Positions 1-7,285 of a stretch of DNA of 13,155 nt are shown piece by piece. The position numbers and the translations under genes are program-made. The notes under the pieces are model-generated. The model searched no databases. It was not told the DNA's origin and worked only from the letters and a program-made list of their open reading frames with translations. This DNA is from an uncultured Desulfovibrio sp. (lineage in GTDB: Bacteria > Desulfobacterota > Desulfovibrionia > Desulfovibrionales > Desulfovibrionaceae), in assembly GCA_945871415.1 (NCBI GenBank), contig CAMBWG010000024.1:1-13155 (forward strand), read 5' to 3'. The first letter of the stretch is position 1; the number at the start of each line of letters is the position of its first letter.

Positions 1-2
1 CA

Positions 3-66
3 CTCATCTCTGCTGTCGATGCCCGCAGCTTCCTTCGTCGCAACGGGCATCGACAGCAGAGATGAG
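3..66. repeat. Perfect 23-bp inverted repeat, 18-nt loop
   Basis: The left arm (3-25) and right arm (44-66) are exact reverse complements over 23 bases. They enclose the 18-nt loop CAGCTTCCTTCGTCGCAA at 26-43. As RNA this would be a very stable hairpin, but neither side has a T-tract, so it is not an ordinary terminator. The right arm and its flank up to about position 90 recur in reverse orientation at 11200-11251, so this is a dispersed repeat. The loop lies in the opposite orientation relative to that flank in the second copy. Confidence 0.85.
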
Positions 67-169
67 GGATTTCCCTTCCCCCGACATTCTGCAAATACGT
101 ATCACCATGCCTTCCCGCGCGGCCCTGTCAGTGACTGAAAACACAAAACCGCAATACGAGATTAAAAAA

Positions 170-184
170 TAGGAATTATTCCTA
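170..184. promoter_or_regulatory. Operator-like 15-bp palindrome upstream of ccmE
   Basis: TAGGAATTATTCCTA is a perfect palindrome with 7-bp arms around a central T, set in an AT-rich stretch about 157 bases before the ccmE start. The size and symmetry suit a dimeric repressor; metal or redox regulators of the Fur/PerR family bind AT-rich palindromes of roughly this type. Which regulator binds, or whether any does, cannot be told from one site. Confidence 0.35.
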
Positions 185-340
185 CTTGATTGCAGACCCT
201 TGTCTATGCTAGATCTGCCGGGGATATCACCCCGCGCCCGCATCTGATCCGCGCAGTACGACGCGCCGTATCAAGACCGCGTCACGGCGTCTTTCCGGCG
301 AACGCAATGCGGTCGCCCGTAACCTCAACGAGGAACGGTC

Positions 341-751
341 ATGAAACGCAAGAACACCTGTACCTACCTTTTAGCGGGACTGCTCTTTCTGGGCGGCGTC
401 GGTTATCTTGCCTATTCCGGCCTGTCGGAAGGCAGCGTGTACTTCCTCAATGTATCCGAAGCCCGCGCGGCCACGCCCGACAAGCTGCGCGCCGCCCGTC
501 TCTTCGGCACGGTTGCCGCCGAAGGCATCAGCAGGCCTGAAAACGGTCCCGGCGTGAACTTTCTGCTTGCGGACAAGGACAATCCCGATCTGACCATGAA
601 CGTCAGCTACCGCGGCGCGGTGCCCGACACCTTCAAGCCCGGGGCGGAGGTCATTGTCGAAGGCGGCATGAGCGACCGGCATTTTGCGGCCAGAACGCTC
701 ATGACCAAGTGTCCCTCCAAGTATCAGAAAGAAAACCGCAAGGAAGGCTAA
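341..751 (+). CDS. ccmE: Cytochrome c maturation heme chaperone CcmE, cysteine type
   Basis: CcmE is an inner-membrane protein with a periplasmic beta-barrel that accepts heme from CcmABCD and carries it to CcmF for attachment to apocytochromes c. The 136-residue product has a basic N-terminus, one membrane anchor (about residues 8-26) and a soluble domain with the family's usual order, including SEGSVYFLNVSEA near 28-40 and FKPGAEVIVEGG near 98-109. In most CcmE proteins the heme is bound covalently by a histidine in a HxxxY-type motif. Here the corresponding site reads CPSKY, with C124 and Y128, so cysteine replaces histidine. This variant is known from Desulfovibrio desulfuricans. The ATG is preceded by GAGGAA at 330-335, five bases upstream. 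It is the first gene of the ccm cluster, with the palindrome at 170-184 upstream and ccmF 149 bases downstream. Confidence 0.93.
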   Translation: MKRKNTCTYLLAGLLFLGGVGYLAYSGLSEGSVYFLNVSEARAATPDKLRAARLFGTVAAEGISRPENGPGVNFLLADKDNPDLTMNVSYRGAVPDTFKPGAEVIVEGGMSDRHFAARTLMTKCPSKYQKENRKEG

Positions 752-797
752 GCCCTTCTCTGCATGACGGCCTCTGACGGGCCGGATTTTTCCTGTC

Positions 798-821
798 GGG
801 CGGCGCTTCCGGGCGTCGCCC
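798..821 (+). other. Hairpin in the ccmE-ccmF gap
   Basis: GGGCGGCGC (798-806) can pair with GCGTCGCCC (813-821) over nine base pairs, one of them G-U, around a six-base loop. The bases that follow are only moderately T-rich (TGATTTGTTCCTT), so this is a weak terminator or attenuator candidate between ccmE and ccmF rather than a confident one. It may also protect the 3' end of the ccmE message. Confidence 0.35.
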
Positions 822-900
822 CTGATTTGTTCCTTCCGTTCCCTGTGGAACACAAGACACGCGCGTCCCCCGCGGGACGCCGCATGCCGGAGCCCCTGCC

Positions 901-2859
<1,959 letters not shown>

Positions 2860-2872
2860 CTGAAACACCGCA

Positions 2873-2912
2873 GGGGGAGGGCCGCAACGGCACGCGTCCC
2901 TCCCCTTTTCTT
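2873..2912 (+). terminator. Rho-independent terminator after ccmF
   Basis: GGGGAGGG (2874-2881) pairs perfectly with CCCTCCCC (2898-2905) around a 16-base loop and is followed at once by TTTTCTT. This is the best canonical terminator in the window. It lies 14 bases after the ccmF stop and within the ccm cluster, so it should limit read-through into ccmAB. Confidence 0.7.
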
Positions 2913-3033
2913 CGACGCTCCCCGCAGGGCACGGGACCACTGTCGTCCGCCCGCATTCAGAGCGCCACGGAAAACAGGTTCCGCCTGTAAAGCACGTCCC
3001 GGAAACGCCGGCCCGAAGACACAAGGATCTTTC

Positions 3034-4431
3034 ATGCTGCATTTGCATCGCGTCGCCAAGCTCTTCGGCCTCAAGGCCGTTCTGCGCAACGTTTCCTGCA
3101 CCTTTACACCGGGTAGCGTCACCCTGCTTGTGGGAGACAACGGGGCCGGTAAAAGCACGCTTCTGCGCATGGCCGCGGGGCTGTCCCGCCCCAGCGCGGG
3201 CGAAATCACCCGGGCCGAAAATGCCGTTATCGGCTATGTGGGACACGCCACGTTTCTCTATCCCGGCATGACGGCGCTGGAAAATCTCGCCTTCTGGGCG
3301 CGTCTCTATGGTACTTCCACCAGAGAAAAAGACCTGCTTGCGCTGCTGGATCAGGTGGGGCTGTCCGCCCATGCCCATGAACGGGCGGGCGTTTTTTCCC
3401 GCGGTATGGCCCAGCGTCTCAATCTGGCCCGCGTCCTGATGCGGCCCGCCGATCTGCTGCTGCTGGACGAACCCGGCACGGGACTGGACGCATCTTCCCG
3501 CGCTCTGCTGCGCGAACAGATGCGCGCCGCCCGGGATCGCGGGGCCTGCGTCATTGTCGTGAGCCATGATTTTGCCGACGACAGCGTCGTTGCGGATCGA
3601 GTTGTTGCCCTGCGTAACGGCGTCATTGCCTATGACGGCCCCCCGTCCGGCTATATCCCCGGCGCATTGCCGGAAGAAACGCCTCCGGAGCCGCCCGCGC
3701 CGACAACGGCAACGGAACTTCCCGACCGGGAAGGCGAAAGCGTGCCGGGCCTGCCCGGCATGGCGCTGGCCGTCGCCCGCAAGGATCTTCTGCTGACGCT
3801 GACGCGCGGCAGCGGACTGGTGCAGGCCCTGCTTCTGGGGCTGCTCCTGCTCTTTGTCTTCAGTCTGGCGCAGGGCGTCGGCGAACGCCTTTCACCGCAG
3901 AATGCCGCCGCGGTCTTCTGGCTCAGTTCGGCCTTCTGCCAGGTACTCATCTTCAACGCGCTGTTCGCTCTGGAAGAACGCTGTTCCTCCCGCGTGGGGC
4001 TGATTCTGTCGCCGCCGCCGATTCAGGGCGTCTGGCTCGGCAAGGGACTGGCGGGCATGATTCTGCTGCTGCTTGCCCAGCTGATATTCCTGCCTGCCAC
4101 CGTGGTCTTTCTGGGGCAGGAGATACAGGGAGACTGGCGCGTTGCTCTGGGAGCCCTGCTGCTGGTTGATGCGGGTATGTGCGCCCTCGGTTCCCTGCTG
4201 GGCGCGCTGGCGCAGGGGGAAGCCGCACGAGAATCCCTGCTCAGCATTGTTCTTTTTCCCCTGCTTGTCCCCCTGCTGCTGGCGGGCATCAGCGTGAGCG
4301 CGCAGGCCCTGGGCCTGCCGGCGCCGGATGGCGCCGATGCCTGGCTGGGGCTTGCCGCCGCCTTCGACGCGGTCTTTGCCGCAGCGGGACTGCTGCTTTT
4401 CGGTTTCATGTATACAGGAGATGACGCATGA
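3034..4431 (+). CDS. ccmAB: Fused heme exporter CcmA-CcmB (ABC ATPase plus permease)
   Basis: This single 465-codon frame encodes two proteins that are normally separate. Residues 1-205 are the CcmA ATPase: Walker A GDNGAGKST at 34-42, a degenerate signature FSRGMAQRL at 121-129, Walker B LLLLDEP at 141-147, and the switch histidine in VSHDF (H178). Residues 206-242 form a Pro/Glu-rich linker. Residues 243-465 are a CcmB-type permease with about six membrane segments, starting with the family's ARKDLLLTLTR-like opening, with FNALFALEERCSSR and a late LLSIVLFPLLVPLLLAGIS segment. CcmA and CcmB power the release of holo-CcmE from CcmC. ATG 3034 follows AAGGA with seven bases between. There is no stop between the domains, and the internal ATG at 3760 has no ribosome binding site, so I read this as a true fusion. 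It overlaps ccmC by four bases (ATGA). Confidence 0.92.
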   Translation: MLHLHRVAKLFGLKAVLRNVSCTFTPGSVTLLVGDNGAGKSTLLRMAAGLSRPSAGEITRAENAVIGYVGHATFLYPGMTALENLAFWARLYGTSTREKDLLALLDQVGLSAHAHERAGVFSRGMAQRLNLARVLMRPADLLLLDEPGTGLDASSRALLREQMRAARDRGACVIVVSHDFADDSVVADRVVALRNGVIAYDGPPSGYIPGALPEETPPEPPAPTTATELPDREGESVPGLPGMALAVARKDLLLTLTRGSGLVQALLLGLLLLFVFSLAQGVGERLSPQNAAAVFWLSSAFCQVLIFNALFALEERCSSRVGLILSPPPIQGVWLGKGLAGMILLLLAQLIFLPATVVFLGQEIQGDWRVALGALLLVDAGMCALGSLLGALAQGEAARESLLSIVLFPLLVPLLLAGISVSAQALGLPAPDGADAWLGLAAAFDAVFAAAGLLLFGFMYTGDDA

Positions 4432-5126
4432 CGGCGCAACGTACGCCCACCGCTTCCCCCCTGCCGCCGCTGCTGGCCCTGCTCGGCGGCGCGGCCTTTG
4501 CGGCCTGCCAATGGCTGGTTTTCTGCTATGCGCCCGTAGAGGCCACGCTGGGGCTGGCGCAGAAAATTTTCTACATCCACCTGCCTATGTCGTGGTGGGC
4601 GCTCATCAGCTTTTTTGTCCTCTTTCTGGCCTCGCTGGCGAGCCTGCTCAAAAATTCCGAAGCCGCCGATCGCCTCTGCGCGGCGGCAGCGGAAATCGGC
4701 GTGCTGCTGGGCGGCCTGGCACTGATTACGGGTATGATCTGGGCCCGTCTCTCGTGGGGCGTCTGGTGGACCTGGGATCCGCGCCTTAGCACAACGCTCG
4801 TCATGTGGTTCATATATGCGGGCTATCTCGTGCTGCGCGGTCTGGATCTGCCTCCGCAGCGCAAGCGCCGCGTATGCGCCGTCGTGGGCATTGTGGCGTT
4901 TCTGGATGTGCCGCTGGTCTTCCTGTCCGCCCGGCTCTGGCGCTCCATTCATCCGGCTGTCTTTGCCAACAAGGGCGGCGGACTGGAGCCGGAAATGCGT
5001 CTTACCGTCATTGCCTGCGTGCTCTGTTTCGGTCTGCTCTGGGCCGGGCTGCTCTGGATACGCACGCGCCAGCTGTCGCTGAACGCCCGCGCCGACGCCC
5101 TCTTTGTGCGCAGCAGCCGGCATTAG
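4428..5126 (+). CDS. ccmC: Heme transporter/ligase CcmC
   Basis: CcmC is a six-helix inner-membrane protein that presents heme to CcmE at the periplasmic face. The 232-residue length suits the family. The WWD motif is at about 110-127 (WGVWWTWDPRLSTTLVMW). The two conserved periplasmic histidines are H51 in YIHLPMSWW and H175 in WRSIHP. The hydrophobic segments are spaced as in CcmC. The ATG overlaps the stop of ccmAB in an ATGA arrangement, so the two are translationally coupled; a possible ribosome site is AGGAG just upstream. The stop codon TAG is the first three bases of a dispersed hairpin repeat, so the last residues may have been set by an insertion. The tail after the last helix (about 216-232) is hydrophilic and unremarkable. 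Confidence 0.95.
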   Translation: MTAQRTPTASPLPPLLALLGGAAFAACQWLVFCYAPVEATLGLAQKIFYIHLPMSWWALISFFVLFLASLASLLKNSEAADRLCAAAAEIGVLLGGLALITGMIWARLSWGVWWTWDPRLSTTLVMWFIYAGYLVLRGLDLPPQRKRRVCAVVGIVAFLDVPLVFLSARLWRSIHPAVFANKGGGLEPEMRLTVIACVLCFGLLWAGLLWIRTRQLSLNARADALFVRSSRH

Positions 5127-5234
5127 AGCATTTTCAGTTTGAAAGGCTGTGCGTTTCAAAGCATACGGTCTGTTGTTTTGCGGCGCTGTGCCTCCGTCTC
5201 GCGTTTACCTTTTTCAAAGGTAAGACGCTTTAAT
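5124..5234 (+). repeat. Dispersed hairpin repeat, copy A
   Basis: This copy begins TAGAGCATTTTCAGTTTGAAA, using the ccmC stop as its first bases, and ends in an arm pair TTACCTTT/AAAGGTAA (about 5205-5223) followed by TTTAAT. The internal TTTGAAA/TTTCAAA stem is present, but the middle A/T-rich hairpin seen in copies C-E is missing. It is the reverse complement of copies C, D and E. It fills most of the gap between ccmC and ccmD. The final hairpin with its short T-run could act as a weak terminator or as a 3' end stabiliser for the ccmC message. Confidence 0.8.
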
Positions 5235-5268
5235 ACAAGAACACCACCTGCAACCAAAGGATAACCAT

Positions 5269-5406
5269 ATGGACACGCTGACATGGGTTGTGGCGGCCAA
5301 CGCCGCCGTCTGGCTGGGTCTGGGCGCCTATCTTGCCTTTATGGGCGTGGCGCAGCGCCGCCTTGCGGCGCGTCTTGCACAACTGGAGCTGCTGAACCAT
5401 GACTGA
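5269..5406 (+). CDS. ccmD: Small heme exporter subunit CcmD
   Basis: This 45-codon gene encodes a short protein with one membrane helix (about residues 7-25, VVAANAAVWLGLGAYLAF) followed by a basic, helical cytoplasmic tail (AQRRLAARLAQLELLNHD). That is the normal build of CcmD, which helps the CcmABC complex release heme-loaded CcmE. The ATG has AAAGG at 5256-5260 about eight bases upstream. The reading frame overlaps the next gene by eight bases, and its position after ccmC is the usual one. CcmD proteins are weakly conserved, so the call rests on size, topology and place rather than on a signature. Confidence 0.8.
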   Translation: MDTLTWVVAANAAVWLGLGAYLAFMGVAQRRLAARLAQLELLNHD

Positions 5407-5986
5407 TGCCTCTTCCGCTTCCCCCTCCCTGTCCTCCCGCCTGCTGCTGATCTTTCTGGGGATCTGCTTTGCGGCCATGCTGATCGTCTCCCTGACGCAG
5501 CGTTTTCTCAATCCCCGGCTCGTCGTGCCTTCCCGTTCCTCCGACATGGAAACGGCGCAGGCGGACACCGGCATGGACGGCCAGATCGGCGCGCTGATGC
5601 AGAAGCTCGGCGAAAATCCCAACGATGTGGAAACCATGCTGCATCTTGTGCAGCATCTCATCACCATCAAGAACTGGCAGGCCGCCGAAACCTTTGCCCA
5701 GCGCGCCCTCGCGCTGGACGTGCTCAATGACAAGGCGCTCTATCTGCTCGGCTTCATCAAGCACAATCTGGATCAGAACAAGGATGCCGCGCTGCTGCTG
5801 GAAAAGGCTCTGGCCGTCAAGGACGATCCCCATGTCCGCTACAGCCTCGGCATGCTGTATATCTATTTCCTTAATGACGCGGATCGCGGGTACACCCACC
5901 TTGAAACCGCGCTCAAATCCGCCGGCGCGGATGACAGTCTGCGCGGCCGCATCGAGGACGAACTCAAAAAGAAAAACGCCCAGTAG
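5399..5986 (+). CDS. Membrane-anchored TPR protein of the ccm cluster (CcmI-like)
   Basis: The 195-residue product has a cytoplasmic N-terminus, one membrane helix (about 14-33) and a predicted periplasmic part with about three tetratricopeptide-like helical pairs between residues 77 and 178 (for example NWQAAETFAQRALALD and DAALLLEKALAVKDDP). TPR domains bind peptides. In other bacteria the TPR part of CcmI (CycH) or of NrfG binds the C-terminus of apocytochrome c, so a role in presenting substrates is likely but is inferred from context. There is no CXXC motif, so it cannot stand in for the redox activity of CcmH or CcmG. The start overlaps the end of ccmD by eight bases, with GGAG at 5385-5388, so the two are probably co-translated. 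The stop is joined to a fragment of the dispersed hairpin repeat. Confidence 0.8.
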   Translation: MTDASSASPSLSSRLLLIFLGICFAAMLIVSLTQRFLNPRLVVPSRSSDMETAQADTGMDGQIGALMQKLGENPNDVETMLHLVQHLITIKNWQAAETFAQRALALDVLNDKALYLLGFIKHNLDQNKDAALLLEKALAVKDDPHVRYSLGMLYIYFLNDADRGYTHLETALKSAGADDSLRGRIEDELKKKNAQ

Positions 5987-6018
5987 AGCGTTCTGCCTTT
6001 CTCAAAGGTAAAACGTTC
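5984..6018 (+). repeat. Dispersed hairpin repeat, fragment B
   Basis: Directly after the TPR gene, TAGAGCG is followed by a hairpin related to the terminal hairpin of copies A and C (GCCTTT / AAAGGT around CTC). The rest of the element is absent. This looks like an internal deletion of a full copy or a solo end. Again the coding stop TAG coincides with the repeat edge. Confidence 0.55.
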
Positions 6019-6059
6019 CCGCATCCGCGCCGCGACGGGCGGCGTGATCAGCGCAGCCG

Positions 6060-6092
6060 GAGCGCGAAGGTTCTGCCTTCGCGCTCTTGCCT
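6060..6092 (+). terminator. Strong hairpin, probable terminator
   Basis: GAGCGCGAAGG (6060-6070) pairs perfectly with CCTTCGCGCTC (6076-6086) around the loop TTCTG, and TTGCCTT follows. The 11-bp GC-rich stem is strong, but the T-run is poor, so termination may be partial. It would separate the ccm genes from the second TPR gene. Confidence 0.45.
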
Positions 6093-6113
6093 TATGGAGA
6101 TGCTCACTATAAA
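6087..6113 (+). promoter_or_regulatory. Candidate sigma-70 promoter for second TPR gene
   Basis: TTGCCT (6087-6092) and TATAAA (6108-6113) are separated by 15 bases, slightly short of the optimum, in a locally AT-rich stretch. They directly follow the hairpin at 6060-6086 and lie about 118 bases before the ATG at 6231. Only the sequence match supports this. Confidence 0.35.
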
Positions 6114-6230
6114 GTATCGAAAATTTCTAGAACGTCTCAAGAAAAATCACCGGGACGCACGGAACGAAATGCCGCCGTTTTCCCCGACGCCGCATTTCTC
6201 CACGAAAAAATTCCAATAGTCAGGACAGAA

Positions 6231-6953
6231 ATGGCAAAGAAACATTCCCGCAAGTCTGCGCCGCCCCCGGCAACGTCTCCGGCAAAACAGGCTCCTGCTG
6301 CAACGCCGGTCTCCCCCTCTTCCCCGACGCCGCCCGCATCCGCCCCTGTACCGATGGTGCGCCGCTCCACCTGCTTTTTCGGCATGGGAGCCATGCTGGT
6401 CTTTGGCGTTCTGCTGGGCAGCATGACGGCCACCTTCATGCACGGCACGCCGTCCGCCCCCGTAAAGCAGCAGACCGCAGCGGCCCCCGCCCAGCCTGTT
6501 CCTGCCAGGGAATCCATCCCGCCGGAGTTGCAGCAGCGCATCAGCGATCTGCAACGTCAGCTGGCATCCAAACCCAACGACGCCGAACTGCTGTCGGCGC
6601 TGGGCAGCCTGTACTTTGACACCAATCAGCCAGCCCGAGCCATTGAGGCCTATGAAGCCTCGCTGCGCTTTGCGCCCGGCAATGTCCTTGTCATGACGGA
6701 TCTGGGCATCATGTACCGGGAAATCGGCAATCCCGAAAAAGCCGTCTCCCTGTTCCGGGAAGTAATCGCCCTGAAGCCCGATTTTGAAAACGCGCTTTTC
6801 AATCTCGGCGTTGTGCTCAATTTTGATCTGCACCGTCACGATGAGGCGCGCGCCGCGTGGCAGCAACTGCTGAACGTCAATCCGGCCGCACGTACGCCCA
6901 ACGGCGATCCTGTGTCCGAAGTCATCAAGACCATTCCAAAAGACAAGAAGTAG
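6231..6953 (+). CDS. Membrane-anchored TPR protein, Pro/Ala-rich N-terminus
   Basis: The 240-residue product has a basic, Pro/Ala/Ser-rich cytoplasmic N-terminus (1-45), one membrane helix (about 48-70), a low-complexity linker, and three clear tetratricopeptide repeats at about 116-218 (AIEAYEASLRFAPGN, AVSLFREVIALKPDFENALFNLG, ARAAWQQLLNVNP). It resembles the preceding TPR protein in layout but is not a close copy. ATG 6231 is chosen because AGGA lies at 6222-6225; an extension to the TTG at 6087 would add 48 residues with no ribosome site, and they would overlap the candidate promoter. Its place after the ccm genes suggests a part in cytochrome c assembly, perhaps binding multiheme apocytochromes. 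This is inference only. It may be transcribed separately from the genes before it. Confidence 0.78.
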   Translation: MAKKHSRKSAPPPATSPAKQAPAATPVSPSSPTPPASAPVPMVRRSTCFFGMGAMLVFGVLLGSMTATFMHGTPSAPVKQQTAAAPAQPVPARESIPPELQQRISDLQRQLASKPNDAELLSALGSLYFDTNQPARAIEAYEASLRFAPGNVLVMTDLGIMYREIGNPEKAVSLFREVIALKPDFENALFNLGVVLNFDLHRHDEARAAWQQLLNVNPAARTPNGDPVSEVIKTIPKDKK

Positions 6954-7032
6954 CCGCTCTGCCGGGCTGCCGCCCGCGGACGATGAACGGAAAGAGGCCC
7001 GGACGCCGTGTCGCGACGCGCCTGTTCCAGAT

Positions 7033-7178
7033 AAAGCGTTTCACCTTTGAAAAAGGTGAAACGCAAGGCGGCGGCACAGCGCCGCCCGGCCCGAATTGAG
7101 CGGAAAAATTGCGTTTTTCCGCGAAACGACAGGCCGTAAGGCTTGAAACGCACAGCGTTTCAAGCGGAAAATGCTCTG
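7033..7178 (-). repeat. Dispersed hairpin repeat, copy C (full)
   Basis: This is the most regular copy, with three perfect stems. The first is GCGTTTCACCTTT/AAAGGTGAAACGC (7036-7064, 13 bp, loop GAA). The second is GCGGAAAAA/TTTTTCCGC in the middle (about 7099-7121, loop TTGCG). The third is GCTTGAAACGC/GCGTTTCAAGC (7141-7165, 11 bp, loop ACA). It ends in GGAAAATGCTCT, the reverse complement of the start of copies A and F. A GC-rich block with CAGGCCGTA joins the second and third stems. Confidence 0.85.
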
Positions 7179-7204
7179 GAAAAGCGTCCTGTCCGGCACG
7201 GTTC

Positions 7205-7229
7205 GGGGACGCGGCGTTGCCGTGTCCCC
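7205..7229 (+). other. Stable hairpin in leader of sensor-like gene
   Basis: GGGGACGCGGC (7205-7215) pairs with GCCGTGTCCCC (7219-7229) over 11 bp, one of them G-U, with a GTT loop. There is no T-run after it, so a standard terminator is unlikely. It lies 56 bases before the ATG at 7286 and could affect translation or message stability. Confidence 0.45.
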
Positions 7230-7285
7230 CGCGCCATGTCTGCGGTCCGGGCCCGAATTCTTTCCTGAAAACGACGGATATCATC

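Larger units (their letters stand above)
1..340. other. Non-coding region upstream of ccmE
   Basis: No convincing gene is seen here. The stretch holds the large inverted repeat at 3-66 with its conserved right flank to about 90, and an AT-rich segment around 150-185 carrying a 15-bp palindrome. A possible imperfect hairpin in the ccmE leader pairs 260-269 with 284-291 and has a two-base bulge. Short open frames on both strands lack ribosome binding sites and recognisable protein content. The AT-rich segment before ccmE is the likeliest place for the ccm promoter, but I found no clear -35/-10 pair with good spacing. Confidence 0.6.
6954..7285. other. Intergenic region between TPR and sensor-like genes
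   Basis: This gap of about 330 bases holds copy C of the hairpin repeat (7033-7178) and a second strong hairpin (7205-7229). No gene is supported. A frame running into the downstream coding region from 7109 lacks a start signal and is made partly of repeat sequence. Confidence 0.6.

Noticed and set aside
1..100. tRNA or other structured RNA gene at the window start
   Set aside because: The hairpin is one long perfect stem without a cloverleaf, and the sequence recurs as a dispersed repeat.
3760..4431. Separate ccmB starting at the internal ATG 3760
   Set aside because: No ribosome binding sequence precedes it, the upstream frame is open with a natural linker, and no stop ends ccmA first.
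6087..6230. N-terminal extension of the second TPR protein from TTG 6087
   Set aside because: There is no ribosome site, the start falls in a hairpin and promoter-like region, and ATG 6231 has a good AGGA site.
7109..7285. N-terminal extension of the sensor-like protein from ATG 7109
   Set aside because: The extra 59 residues are encoded by repeat copy C and a hairpin, and they would bury the clear signal peptide that begins at 7286.
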